A stretch of DNA of 64,000 bases from NCBI GenBank assembly GCA_963762615.1, contig CAVXLG010000013.1, forward strand, positions 682,001-746,000. Direction: 5' to 3'. Both the position numbers and the translations under genes were made by a program. This DNA is from PALSA-505 sp963762615 (GTDB lineage: Bacteria; Actinomycetota; Actinomycetes; Streptosporangiales; Streptosporangiaceae). How positions within the stretch are numbered: the stretch's first letter is position 1; each line of letters begins with the position of its first letter. Shown piece by piece: positions 1 through 7,989 of this stretch. Below the pieces are notes generated by a model. That model had not been told where the DNA came from and made no database searches. It saw only the letters and a list, made by a program, of their open reading frames with translations.

Positions 1-250
1 AGCCCTCTGACGAGTCTGGCAGGCTCCTGACCGGGGCGCCGCCCGCCGGGTGCTCGACCAGCGCGAGAATCCTGCTGGACATGAACCGGGCGGTGCGCAC
101 CGGCGTCCCGGTGCGGGTGACCTCGCTCACCTCCACGATCCCGCGCCGGGTGGCGATGTCCACCCGGCGGCCGGCCCGGGTGGCCGTCACCTCGTAGGTC
201 CGGGTTCCCTCGCCCGCATCGATGACAATCTCGACCCGGTCTCCCTTCAT
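1..250 (-). CDS. Hypothetical protein, cut by left window edge
   Basis: An open frame reads leftward from an ATG at 250 and stays open for 83 codons to the window edge. The N-terminus is MKGDRVEIVIDAGEGTRTY, followed by alternating hydrophobic and charged residues that suggest beta strands. A good ribosome binding site (GGGAGG, 4 bp before the ATG) supports the start. The gene lies about 30 bp downstream of the LigD-type polymerase on the same strand, so it may share its transcript. I do not recognise the family. Confidence 0.6.
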   Translation of the reverse strand, partial: MKGDRVEIVIDAGEGTRTYEVTATRAGRRVDIATRRGIVEVSEVTRTGTPVRTARFMSSRILALVEHPAGGAPVRSLPDSSEG

Positions 251-281
251 GCTGCCTCCCAGGTTTCGAACTTCTATTCGG

Positions 282-1241
282 TCATGGTCCGCTGGCGCGG
301 CGGGCGCGGGCGCGGCGCTTCCCCTCGTGCATCGCCTGCACCCGGGCCACTGGGATCGCCCGGCCCTCCTCGATCAGCTCGGCGGTCAGCCGCTGCGGGG
401 CGGGCATCAGCGCGGCCCACGGATCGCCGTCCCCGATCAGCCGGGCCGCGGTGCGCACCGTGAAGTCGCGCGGCGCGATCTGGTCCAGCTGGTCCCAGGC
501 CACCGGGAACGACACCGGCGTGCCCGGCCGCGCGCGCGGGGTGTACGCGGCCGCCACCGTCGCCCCGCCGGCCCGGGTCGAGTCGAGGAACACCTTGCCG
601 CCGCGGTCCTCACGGATGAAGGCCGTCGTGGCGAGCACGGGATCGAGCCGCTCGGCCCGGGCCGCGATCGCGCGGGTGGCCGCCGCCGCATCCTCCAGCG
701 TCGCCTCGGCGTCGACCGGCACGAACACGTGCACTCCCTTGGCCCCGCTGGTCTTCACCGCGCCGGCCAGGCCGGCCCCGGCCAGGGCCTCGCGGACCAG
801 GTGAGCGGCGCGGACGGCCAGCCCGAACGCGTCCGGCGCCGGCGGGTCCAGGTCCAGCACCAGGTAGCTGGGGTGCTGCCAGTCGCCGACCCGGACCAGC
901 AGCGGGTGGTACTCGATGGCCCGCTGGTTGGCGAACCACAGCAGCGTGCGCCGGTCGTTGCACAGCGCGTAGGAGACCTCGCGGCGGGAACTCTCCGCCC
1001 ACAGCGTGACCGACTCGACCCACGGCGGGGCGTACCTGGGCAGGTTCTTCTGCATGAACGGAGCCTGGCCGCGGAGCACCCGGATCACCGACAGCGGCCG
1101 GTCCCGCAACCCCGGGAGGATCCGGTCGCGTACCGCGTCCAGGTAGTCCACCAGATCTCGCTTGGTCGCGTCTGCCCCGTCGAACAGCGGCTGGCCGAGG
1201 TTGGTCAGCGGCACCCCGTCCCGCACCTCGTCACTGCTCAT
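282..1241 (-). CDS. LigD-type DNA polymerase/primase domain protein (stand-alone PolDom)
   Basis: The product (about 319 residues) matches the archaeo-eukaryotic primase-like polymerase domain of bacterial LigD, which fills gaps in non-homologous end joining. Visible motifs are LVLDLDP near residue 130 (metal-binding Asp pair), TSGAKGVHVFVP near 166 (nucleotide-binding His), and KVFLD near 218 (third Asp). The segment after KVFLD reads STRAGGATVAAAYTPRARP, where the family usually has a W/Y-x-Q-N stretch. There is no ligase or nuclease domain and no Ku gene nearby, so this is a single-domain polymerase. The start at 1241 has GGAAG 10 bp upstream; an in-frame ATG at 1250 is the alternative. 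Confidence 0.88.
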   Translation of the reverse strand: MSSDEVRDGVPLTNLGQPLFDGADATKRDLVDYLDAVRDRILPGLRDRPLSVIRVLRGQAPFMQKNLPRYAPPWVESVTLWAESSRREVSYALCNDRRTLLWFANQRAIEYHPLLVRVGDWQHPSYLVLDLDPPAPDAFGLAVRAAHLVREALAGAGLAGAVKTSGAKGVHVFVPVDAEATLEDAAAATRAIAARAERLDPVLATTAFIREDRGGKVFLDSTRAGGATVAAAYTPRARPGTPVSFPVAWDQLDQIAPRDFTVRTAARLIGDGDPWAALMPAPQRLTAELIEEGRAIPVARVQAMHEGKRRARARRASGP

Positions 1242-1646
1242 CCTGATCATTCTTCCGCACCGCGGGCCGGGCGGTGCCGTGGGGCTCGGGCCGACAGTCC
1301 CGAGCATCATGGCCATATCATGTCACGGCGTCATCTCGCGTCCCGCGGGGCACGCAAATATCCCGGGTTAGCCTCATTAACTGGGGTCAGACAGCGATAT
1401 CCCGGCCCATATCCGGACTTAAAATCACGATGATCCCGCTCGCCACTGGAGGCTAGCGGCAAACACTGACCTGAGAACACCTGGTAACGCCGGTCATCCG
1501 CCCGAGTGTATAGATAAAGTCAAATAGTGGAACGCTGTTGACCGAGCGGGAGAGCGCGAAGTAGCTTGGAATTGCTAGATGCTTGGGGCTCTTAATAGTG
1601 ACTTCAAGCGACGCAGTTAAGCCGTTCTGGCAATCGGGGAGGTTCT
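1242..1646. other. Intergenic region, regulatory leader of the peptidoglycan-binding protein gene
   Basis: No credible gene was found in these 405 bases. The sequence is clearly more A/T-rich than its surroundings between about 1350 and 1640 (for example TAAAATCACGATG, GTATAGATAAAGTC, GCTCTTAATAGTG). This fits promoter DNA for the secreted protein gene that follows. No defined operator or riboswitch fold was recognised. Confidence 0.5.
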
Positions 1647-2198
1647 ATGCACAACATCATGCGCAAGACTGCCTTAGGCCTGCTGGCCGGCGCCATCGCG
1701 ATGACAACGGCCCTGGCGACAGCTGGTGCCGCGGGCGCGGCTACCGCAGCCCCCGCAAGACCGGCAGGGCCTGCGGCGACGCTGAAATGGCCGGTCGTCG
1801 GGCCGGGAGCGAAGGGGGAGCGCGTTTTCGCGATCCAGTACCTGCTCAACCAGCAGATCAAGGCGGGCCTGGCGACCGACGGCATATACGGCACTAAAAC
1901 GACCGCCGCCGTCAAAGCCTTCCAGAAGAAGGTCAAGCTGCCAGTAGACGGAATAGTGGGCCCCATGACCTGGCCTAAGCTCGTCATCACGGTCAAGTCG
2001 GGAAGCAAGGGACCGGCGGTGTCGGCGGTCCAGCACAACCTGAGGTTCGCTTACGGCTTCAAGACCCTGGCGGTCAACGGCGTATTCGGTTCCGCGACGC
2101 TGGCGGCCGTCAAAGCCTTCCAGAAGAGGTTCAAGCTGACGCAGACCGGCATCGTCAATAAGACGGTCTGGAACGCGCTGATCGTCCACGAGACGTAG
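1647..2198 (+). CDS. Secreted protein with two peptidoglycan-binding domains
   Basis: The 183-residue product has a signal peptide (RK near the start, hydrophobic core about residues 8-25, A-G-A-A-T-A cleavage region) and then two PG_binding_1 repeats. Each repeat has the family pattern GxxGxxVxxxQxLL / DGIYGxxTxxAVKAFQ, at about residues 50-110 and 115-180. The phrase AVKAFQK occurs in both. No catalytic domain is attached, so it probably binds the cell wall as a structural or adaptor protein. GGGGAGG lies 5 bp before the chosen ATG; a second ATG at 1659 is possible. The long A/T-richer leader suggests its own promoter, and a strong hairpin follows the stop codon. Confidence 0.9.
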   Translation: MHNIMRKTALGLLAGAIAMTTALATAGAAGAATAAPARPAGPAATLKWPVVGPGAKGERVFAIQYLLNQQIKAGLATDGIYGTKTTAAVKAFQKKVKLPVDGIVGPMTWPKLVITVKSGSKGPAVSAVQHNLRFAYGFKTLAVNGVFGSATLAAVKAFQKRFKLTQTGIVNKTVWNALIVHET

Positions 2199-2220
2199 TC
2201 CGCCCGTTCACGGCAGCGCC

Positions 2221-2265
2221 CCCGCACGGACGGCCGGCCCGCGTGACCGCCGGCCTCCGTGCGGG
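2221..2265 (+). terminator. Strong hairpin after the peptidoglycan-binding protein gene
   Basis: CCCGCACGGA (2221-2230) pairs perfectly with TCCGTGCGGG (2256-2265). Inside it GGCCGGC (2232-2238) pairs with GCCGGCC (2249-2255), leaving one bulged base and a 10-nt loop. There is no T run, as is common for GC-rich actinobacterial terminators. It begins 23 bp after the stop codon. Confidence 0.6.
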
Positions 2266-2356
2266 TGCGTCCCGGCGGAACGGACGGCCGGCGAGCGCGT
2301 CCCGGCGGATCAGCCGGGCCTTCGCCGCGACGGTGGGTAGCCGGCCGGCGATCGCC

Positions 2357-2362
2357 TAGCCT
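2357..2362 (+). promoter_or_regulatory. -10 box (TAGCCT) of a leaderless GNAT gene
   Basis: TAGCCT fits TANNNT and ends 7 bp before the GTG at 2370. That is the spacing expected when transcription starts at the start codon. No ribosome binding site precedes the GTG, which agrees with a leaderless mRNA. Confidence 0.5.
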
Positions 2363-2369
2363 GCTGTGC

Positions 2370-3002
2370 GTGCACGGCTCCCTGGGCGACATCCTGGCCC
2401 GCGCCGCGGCGGGCAGCCCGCCGTCACCGGACGGCGGGCTCACGGTGCTGGCCCAGCCGTCCGAGCGCGACGCCGGCGTAATCGCCTTCACCGCGCACAG
2501 CGTGGTATTCGCGAACGTGGCCGCCGCGTGGGTGCGCGCGCGCATCCCCGCAGGTGACCTGGCCGCCCCGGTCAGCCCGGGGTTCCTGCACGCGCTGGGG
2601 GCACGGCTCGGCCGCAAGGCCGCGGGCACCGACATGCTGACCGTGGCGGCGGCCCGGCCCGGGCCGCCGGAGCTGCCGCTGGCCCCGGCCGCCGGCGTCG
2701 ATCACCCGCGGGTCCGGCGGGCCCGCCGGTACCGCGACGAGCTCACGGTGTGGGCGGGAGGCGGCGCGGTCGTGATGATCGGCCGCGGCGTGGCAGGCCG
2801 GTGGGAGGTGGCGGTGGAGGTCGAACCCGGGCTGCGGAACGGGGGCATAGGCCGCTCCGCCGCCCGCGCCGCCCGCCATCTGGTCCCGGGCGGCGAGCCG
2901 CTGTGGGCGCAGATATCGCCCGGCAACGTGGCCAGCGTGCGCGCCTTCCTCGCGGCCGGCTTCGTCCCGGTCGGAGCCGAGGCGCTGCTGGTCGGGGAAT
3001 GA
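2370..3002 (+). CDS. GNAT-family N-acetyltransferase-like protein
   Basis: About 210 residues. The C-terminal part carries a GNAT core: a strand WEVAVEVEP, the acyl-CoA loop region GLRNGGIGRSAARAARHLVP (about residues 150-170), and ISPGNVASVRAFLAAGFVPVGAE, the usual N-x-A-S-x-R-x-x-x-x-x-G-F ending. The N-terminal 100 residues resemble no catalytic motif and probably form a first, degenerate GNAT-like half. The GTG at 2370 is preferred to the upstream in-frame GTG at 2259 because a -10 box lies 7 bp before it and the 2259 extension would begin inside the terminator hairpin. The substrate cannot be predicted. Confidence 0.75.
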   Translation: MHGSLGDILARAAAGSPPSPDGGLTVLAQPSERDAGVIAFTAHSVVFANVAAAWVRARIPAGDLAAPVSPGFLHALGARLGRKAAGTDMLTVAAARPGPPELPLAPAAGVDHPRVRRARRYRDELTVWAGGGAVVMIGRGVAGRWEVAVEVEPGLRNGGIGRSAARAARHLVPGGEPLWAQISPGNVASVRAFLAAGFVPVGAEALLVGE

Positions 3003-3030
3003 GCGCCGGGCCGGCCTGCGGCGCAGCGGC

Positions 3031-3784
3031 TCAGCCCCGGCCGACGAAGGGCATCCTGGTGGCCGTGACGGTCAGGAAGAGCACGTTGGCGTCCAGCGGC
3101 AGGGACGCCATGTAGAGCACCGCGTCGGCGACGTGCCGGGCGTCGAAGGTGGGCTCGGCCATCAGGGAGCCGTCGGCCTGCCGGACGCCCGCGCTGATGG
3201 CCTGGGTCATCTCGGTGGCGGCGTTGCCGATGTCGATCTGGCCGCAGGCGATGCCGAACCTCCGCCCGTCCAGGGCGATCGACTTGGTCAGCCCGGTGAT
3301 CGCGTGCTTGGTGGCCGTGTAGCCGACACTGTCCGGCCGGGGCACGTGCGCCGAGATCGAGCCGTTGTTGATGATCCGGCCGCCGCCCGGGGCCTGGTCC
3401 TTCATCATCCGCACCGCGTGCTGGGCGCACAAGAACGCACCGGTCAGGTTGGTGTCGACGATGCGCTGCCAGCCGTCCAGCGAGATCTCGGTCGACCGCG
3501 CCGCCCGGGCCGAAGACGCCCGCGTTGTTGACCAGCAGGTCGAGCCGCCCCCACCGGTGCCGGACCGCCTCGAACAACCGGGCCACGGACTCCGGCACGG
3601 TGACATCGGCCGGGACGATCAGCGCGGACTCGCCCGGCGCGGCGGCCGCGGTCTCGGCCAGTGCGTCCTCGCGGCGGCCCGCGAGCGCCACCCGCCACCC
3701 GGCGGCCAGCAAGGCCCGGGCGATGCACCGGCCGACTCCGGACCCTGCCCCGGTCACGACGGCCACCCCCGTCGTTGCCGTCAC
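3031..3784 (-). CDS. SDR-family oxidoreductase, interrupted by a one-base frameshift
   Basis: A short-chain dehydrogenase/reductase of about 250 residues. The N-terminal frame has VVTGAGSGVG (nucleotide loop), the Asp-Val pair PADVT, and LLVNNAGVFGPGG. The C-terminal frame has NNGSIS (catalytic Ser), GYTATKHA (catalytic Tyr and Lys), and a normal C-terminus. The two frames join near 3490: removing one G would give VDEISLDGWQRIVDTNLTG, the expected family sequence. The gene is therefore probably intact in the cell or very recently broken. The start is a GTG with GGCGGA upstream; it follows the DUF2237 gene by 46 bp on the same strand. The substrate is unknown. Confidence 0.82.
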
Positions 3785-3830
3785 CGTGCGGTCCGCCGGG
3801 CCGGCCGCCGGGTCGCCCCGCCGGGCGGCG

Positions 3831-4229
3831 TCATGCGCCCTCGTCCAGGGCCGCCGGGCTGGCCGGGACGTCGACCGCGTGCTCCCTGAGCGCATCGAGC
3901 GGGACGATCTCCAGGGCCCGCTCGTGGGTGGAGGCCAGCACCACGGGCGCGGCGACACCTTCGTAGTGCGCCCGCAGCCAGTTGGCCGCGGTCACGCACC
4001 AGCGGTCCCCCGGCATCAGCCCGGGGAATCCGAACTGCGGAGCCGGGCTGCTGAGGTCGTTGCCGATCCGGCGCTGGTGGTCAAGGAACTCGGCGGTTAC
4101 CACCGCGCAGATCGTGTGACTACCGCGGTCTTCCTGGCCGGTGTTGCAGCAGCCGTCCCGGTAGAAGCCGGTGACCGGGTCGGTGCCGCACGGCTCCAGT
4201 TCGTCGCCCAGCACGTTTCGATCGTCCAT
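3831..4229 (-). CDS. DUF2237 family protein
   Basis: The 132-residue product has the DUF2237 hallmarks: MDDRNVLGDELEPCGTDPVTGFYRDGCC at the N-terminus (NVLG, C, GFYRDGCC), HTICAVVT, FLDHQ, GNDLSSP, and PGLMPGDRWCVTAANWLRA, with conserved Cys residues throughout. Members are widespread and of unknown biochemical function, often small stress- or sugar-related neighbours. The start chosen is the ATG at 4229; longer upstream frames show no family similarity. It is likely cotranscribed with the SDR gene downstream. Confidence 0.88.
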   Translation of the reverse strand: MDDRNVLGDELEPCGTDPVTGFYRDGCCNTGQEDRGSHTICAVVTAEFLDHQRRIGNDLSSPAPQFGFPGLMPGDRWCVTAANWLRAHYEGVAAPVVLASTHERALEIVPLDALREHAVDVPASPAALDEGA

Positions 4230-4338
4230 GCCAGCAGTATCCGCGCCGGCGGAGATGCCCGACAAGCGCCCGGGGGTACGCACCGCCGGCCGGGTCCGCC
4301 GAACCGGCGGCCTTCCCGGCCGCTGAGAGGATAGGGGG

Positions 4339-5001
4339 ATGAATTCCTCCCGGCACCGCGCGCTGGCCGAGGCCACCCCCTTCCCGGAGACGATCGACGC
4401 GCGGCTGCGCCAGCAGCTCGCCTTCCTGGTCGAAGCGGACCGGCTCAAGACGGTACTGAGGCAGTCGCCGCTGGCCGCGGCCGACCGGCGGGAGAACGAT
4501 GCCGAGCACTCCTGGCATCTCGCTCTGATGGTCCTGGTCCTGGCCGAGCACGCCGACGAGGAGTTCGACGTGGGGCACACCATCAAGCTGGTGGTGGTAC
4601 ACGACCTGGTCGAGATTCACGCCGGGGACACCCCGCTGTACGACACGGCGATGGCCGCGGACCAGAGGGAGCGTGAGACCGCCGCCGCCAAGCTGCTGTT
4701 CGGCATGCTGCCCGCGGACCAGGCCGCGCGGGTACGGGCGCTGTGGGACGAGTTCGAGGCGGAGACCACTCCCGAGGCCCGGTTCGCCAAGGCCGTGGAC
4801 CGGCTGGAACCGCTGCTGCTCAACTGGATGGCCCGCGGCGGCACCTGGCAGACGCCGGGGGTGACCGCCGATGACTCGCGCGCCCGCAAGGCGGTCATCG
4901 GGAAGGCTTCTGCGTCGCTCTGGCAGGCGGGCAAGGAGATGATCGACGAGAGCGAGCGACGCGGCTGGTCCCGCCCCGGCCGCGGCACCCCGGCTGGCTG
5001 A
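4339..5001 (+). CDS. HD-domain phosphohydrolase (YfbR/HDDC2-like)
   Basis: A 220-residue HD-superfamily metal-dependent hydrolase. Visible features are an Arg-rich opening (LKTVLRQSPL...RREN), NDAEHSWHLALM (metal-binding His), VVVHDLVEIHAGDTP (the HD pair followed by AGD), and a distal Asp in AKAVDRLEPLL. This pattern is that of YfbR/HDDC2-type 5'-nucleotidases acting on deoxynucleoside monophosphates, known from the family; activity here is inferred. It is transcribed divergently from the DUF2237 gene and ends before a low-complexity GGCACAGGC repeat. Confidence 0.87.
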   Translation: MNSSRHRALAEATPFPETIDARLRQQLAFLVEADRLKTVLRQSPLAAADRRENDAEHSWHLALMVLVLAEHADEEFDVGHTIKLVVVHDLVEIHAGDTPLYDTAMAADQRERETAAAKLLFGMLPADQAARVRALWDEFEAETTPEARFAKAVDRLEPLLLNWMARGGTWQTPGVTADDSRARKAVIGKASASLWQAGKEMIDESERRGWSRPGRGTPAG

Positions 5002-5007
5002 GCTGCC

Positions 5008-5169
5008 GCGGGCACAGGCACAGGCACAGGCGCGGGCAGGGACACAGGCACAGGCAAGGAGGCGGGCGCGGGCACGGGCACAGGCAGGCGCAGGGACGCG
5101 GGCGCGGGCAGGGCGGGGGCACAGGCAGGGGCAGGGGCACAGGCAGGGGCAGGGGCACGGGCAGGGGCG
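5008..5169. repeat. Low-complexity GGCACAGGC / GGGCAGGG repeat
   Basis: A purine-biased simple repeat built from variants of GGCACAGGC and GGGGCA. It fills most of the gap between the convergent HD hydrolase and MFS genes. It is irregular, with no spacers of constant length, so it is not a CRISPR array. Confidence 0.8.
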
Positions 5170-5185
5170 ACTGAGCTACGCGGTA

Positions 5186-5205
5186 CGGCGCCGGAACCGG
5201 CGCCG
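5186..5205. terminator. Bidirectional hairpin between convergent genes
   Basis: CGGCGCCGG (5186-5194) and CCGGCGCCG (5197-5205) are perfect inverted copies separated by AA. The position between two convergent stop codons suggests a shared terminator. There is no T run. Confidence 0.5.
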
Positions 5206-5217
5206 GGCGTTACGGTG

Positions 5218-6450
5218 TCAGACGCCTTTCCCGGCCCGGGCCGGCCCGGGCGTTATGACAGCCGGCCGCCTGGCCCGGATCAGCGCCACCGGTCCCAGGA
5301 CGGCGATGAGCGCGGCCAGGCCGGTCGGTACCAGCATGGCCACCCGCAGCGATGTCGCACCGGCCACCGGGCCGATGGCCGCGGGCCCTGCCAGCTCTCC
5401 GGCGTAGCCGAAGACCGCCACCCAGGACAACGTGCGGCCCACCCCGCCGTCCCGCTCGCCGACGGCGCTGAAGACGGCCGGCACCACGGTGGCGAGCCCG
5501 AGCCCGGTCACTGCCCATCCGGCGTAGTCGCACAGCAGCCCGCCGGCCGGCAACGAGGGCGCCAGCAGGACGAGCAGGTAGCCGCAGACCGCGGTGCCGC
5601 CCGCCCAGCCCATGGCCCGCACCGGTCCTAGCCGCCGCCGCAGCCAGTCACCGGTCAGCCGGCCGGTCATGAGCGCGGTGGCGAAGACCGTGTAGGCCAG
5701 CGCGGCGGTCGCCGGGGACGCGTACAGCTCCTTGATGGCGTACAGCGGCGCCCAGTTGTAGGCGGCGCCCTCGCAGATGAACCCGACCGCGGCGACCAGC
5801 CCGAGCAGCAGCACGACGGCGTGCCGGGCCAGGGCAGCGGCCGGCTCCCCTCGGGCCGGGGGGGCCGCCCGGTCGCGGCCCGGCAGCAGCAGCGGCCCGG
5901 GCAGCACGAGCAGCACGGCCGACGCGACCGCGCCGCCGATCATCAGTGCCGGGTCGCTCGCCCGAAAGTGCAGCCCGGTCGCGATGATCACGCTGCCCAG
6001 CACCCCGCCCACGCTCCAGAAGCCGTGGAAGGCGGACATGATAGGCCGCCGGTACCGCCGCTCGACGATGATGGCGTGCGCGTTCATGGCCACGTCCAGT
6101 GCGCCGATGCCTGCGCCGAGCAGGAAGGAAGCGGCCAGCAAGGCGGGAAAGCTGCCCGCCAAAGCGGGCGCGATGAGGGTAAGCCCGGACAGCGGTGCGA
6201 CCGCCCGCAGCACCGGGCGGCTGCCTATCCGGTCACACAGCCGGCCGATCAGCGGCATGACGGCGACGGCACCGGCCCCGGTCAGCAGCAGCACGAGGCC
6301 GAGCCGCGTCTCGCCCAGGTGCAGCCGCGCGTTGATGGCGGGCAGCGACGTGCTCCACAGCGAGCAGATCACGCCGCACACGCTGAAGATCCAGAAGATC
6401 GCCAGCCGGGCATGCCGGTCGGCGGCACCGGGCCGCGGCCCGGCGGTCAC
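5218..6450 (-). CDS. MFS transporter
   Basis: About 410 residues with 11-12 hydrophobic segments. The loop between helices 2 and 3 reads GRLCDRIGSRPVL, the major facilitator motif A. A motif-C-like GAGIGALDVAMNAHA follows in helix 5, a form typical of the sugar/fucose-permease-like and drug-exporter MFS branches (DVAMNxxA). The cytoplasmic middle loop is short and Pro/Arg-rich (PGRDRAAPPARGEPA). The GTG start overlaps the stop codon of the upstream gene (GTGA), so translation is probably coupled. The substrate cannot be deduced. Confidence 0.87.
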   Translation of the reverse strand: MTAGPRPGAADRHARLAIFWIFSVCGVICSLWSTSLPAINARLHLGETRLGLVLLLTGAGAVAVMPLIGRLCDRIGSRPVLRAVAPLSGLTLIAPALAGSFPALLAASFLLGAGIGALDVAMNAHAIIVERRYRRPIMSAFHGFWSVGGVLGSVIIATGLHFRASDPALMIGGAVASAVLLVLPGPLLLPGRDRAAPPARGEPAAALARHAVVLLLGLVAAVGFICEGAAYNWAPLYAIKELYASPATAALAYTVFATALMTGRLTGDWLRRRLGPVRAMGWAGGTAVCGYLLVLLAPSLPAGGLLCDYAGWAVTGLGLATVVPAVFSAVGERDGGVGRTLSWVAVFGYAGELAGPAAIGPVAGATSLRVAMLVPTGLAALIAVLGPVALIRARRPAVITPGPARAGKGV

Positions 6451-7061
6451 CCGGCCGCCGTCGGGTGCAGGACCGGCTGGTAGCCGGCCGCCAGCACCGC
6501 GACCGTCGCCCGCGGCGTCAGAACGGTCACCCGGGCGCGGCGCGGACGGGCGCGCTCCTCGTGGTAGCCGCCGTGACTCCAGGCCATCAGCCGGGAGCCG
6601 AGTACCAGCCAGGGCCGGCCGTCCAGCTCGGCCATCGTCCCGTCCGGCAGTCCGGCCAGCGGCGCCTGGTAGGTCCGCCGGACACCGGGACCGGTGAGCC
6701 GGTCGGCGTGCAGCCGTGCGTCCATCGCCGGGGCGCCGACCGGGTCGCCGGGGTAGACATCGGCCCAGGCCCGCTTGAACTCCTGGTAGCGGCGGCGGCG
6801 GCATTCACCGCATGGCCGGTGCCCGGCCGCCAGGCCGGTAGCCTCGTCGAGGAAGTACAGCTCGGTGAGCCGGCCCGGTTGCCACTGCGTGCGGCGCCTG
6901 CCCTTGAACTCCAGCACGCAGATCAGCCACAGGCGCCCGCGCGAGTAGCGGGCCAGGCGGCCGCGAGAATCAAGGAGCTGGCCCCGGTTGCCCCAGAACA
7001 TACCGCGGTCGGCGACGGCGGCTAGCTCCCCGTGCGGGGTCACCCGGTTCTGCCGGGGCAT
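6447..7061 (-). CDS. Conserved hypothetical protein with HRPCGEC motif
   Basis: The 204-residue product has a central FLDEATGLAAGHRPCGECRRRRYQEFKRAW segment. Its Cys-x-x-Cys and nearby His suggest a metal or redox site, reminiscent of Ada-type Cys clusters. Elsewhere it has GNRGQLLD, WLICVLEFKGRRRTQW and a C-terminal strand VTVLTPRATVAVL. I know such proteins from many actinobacteria and proteobacteria but not an assigned function. GGAGG 7 bp before the ATG fixes the start. It is translationally coupled to the MFS gene, so the two may work together. Confidence 0.7.
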   Translation of the reverse strand: MPRQNRVTPHGELAAVADRGMFWGNRGQLLDSRGRLARYSRGRLWLICVLEFKGRRRTQWQPGRLTELYFLDEATGLAAGHRPCGECRRRRYQEFKRAWADVYPGDPVGAPAMDARLHADRLTGPGVRRTYQAPLAGLPDGTMAELDGRPWLVLGSRLMAWSHGGYHEERARPRRARVTVLTPRATVAVLAAGYQPVLHPTAAG

Positions 7062-7077
7062 CGGACACCTCCACTGT

Positions 7078-7145
7078 CTAGTAAGCCTGCCGTGGCCGGC
7101 CGCCCGGGCTCCCTGGTAAGTCTGCCGTGGCCGGCCGGCCGCCCG
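7078..7145. repeat. Imperfect direct repeat between divergent genes
   Basis: CTAGTAAGCCTGCCGTGG (from 7078) recurs as CTGGTAAGTCTGCCGTGG (from 7111), each followed by a GGCCGGCC-rich tract. The remainder up to 7257 is GC-rich and low in complexity. No other function is visible. Confidence 0.5.
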
Positions 7146-7269
7146 GGCCAGCCGGGCATCCGGCGGCGCCCGGGCCAGCCAGGGTAACCGGCGGCGGCCA
7201 AGGCACCCGGCGGCGCCCGGACCGGCCAGGGCCCCGGCGCGCGGCCGGCGCGCGAGCTAGCATCGCGGC

Positions 7270-7983
7270 ATGCTCGCCGCCGTTCTCGCCTTCGCCGGCA
7301 TCGCGGCCGTGGCGAACGTCACGCCCGGCCTGGACATGATGCTGGTGCTGCGCACCTCGGTGTCTGGGGGCAGGCGGGCCGGGCTCGCCGCCGCGCTCGG
7401 CGTCAATACCGGCTGCCTGGCCTGGGGCCTGGCCACCGCCGTCGGGCTGACCGCACTACTCACCGCCTCGCAGGTGGCCTTCGCCGTGGTCCGGATCGCC
7501 GGTGCCGCCTATCTGACCTGGCTGGGCGGCTCGGCGCTGTGGCGGTCGAGGAGGCGGAACTACCGCGACGCGATCGGCGGCGCCGGGCCGCAGATGCCCG
7601 CGGAGCCGCTGGCGCCGGCGGAGCTGCCGGTGCCCGCGGAGCCGCGCGCGCCCGCCGCGCCGCAGGCGCCCGCCGCCCCGGGGGGACGCCGGGCCGCGTT
7701 CCGTTCCGGGCTGGGGACCAACCTGCTCAACCCCAAGGCCGGCGTCTTCTACATGAGCCTGCTCCCGCAGTTCATCCCGCACGGCGCGCCGGTGTTCGGT
7801 ACCACACTGCTGCTCACCGCGGTCGATATAGCGGAGCTGACGGCGTGGTACCTGGTGGTATCAGGCGCCGCGTCCGCGCTGGCCCGCCGGCTCAGCCGTG
7901 CGTCGTTCCGGAGGAGAATGGAGCAGATCAGCGGCGTCGTGTTCCTGGGCTTCGCGGTCAGCCTCGCGGTTGACGGCGGCTAG
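7270..7983 (+). CDS. LysE-family amino-acid exporter
   Basis: The 237-residue membrane protein has the LysE/RhtB layout: helix 1 with AAVANVTPGLDMMLVLRTSVSGGRRAGLAAALGVNTG, the family's PGP-like helix 1 and G-rich helix 2, and a second half with GLGTNLLNPKAGVFYMSLLPQF, the NPK motif. Between the halves, at residues about 100-140, is an unusual Ala-Pro linker (PAEPLAPAELPVPAEPRAP...) much longer than the normal cytoplasmic loop. A TAGCAT box ends 6 bp before the ATG and there is no ribosome binding site, so the mRNA is probably leaderless. Confidence 0.88.
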   Translation: MLAAVLAFAGIAAVANVTPGLDMMLVLRTSVSGGRRAGLAAALGVNTGCLAWGLATAVGLTALLTASQVAFAVVRIAGAAYLTWLGGSALWRSRRRNYRDAIGGAGPQMPAEPLAPAELPVPAEPRAPAAPQAPAAPGGRRAAFRSGLGTNLLNPKAGVFYMSLLPQFIPHGAPVFGTTLLLTAVDIAELTAWYLVVSGAASALARRLSRASFRRRMEQISGVVFLGFAVSLAVDGG

Positions 7984-7989
7984 CCACGG

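Noticed and set aside
3781..3834. Start of the SDR gene at an ATGA overlapping the DUF2237 stop
   Set aside because: That ATG leads to a 17-codon frame ending in TGA. The SDR nucleotide-binding motif is in a different frame that starts at the GTG at 3784.
5008..5169. Origin-like or iteron repeats
   Set aside because: The repeat is irregular and purine-biased, has no DnaA-box-like or Rep gene context, and sits between convergent metabolic genes.
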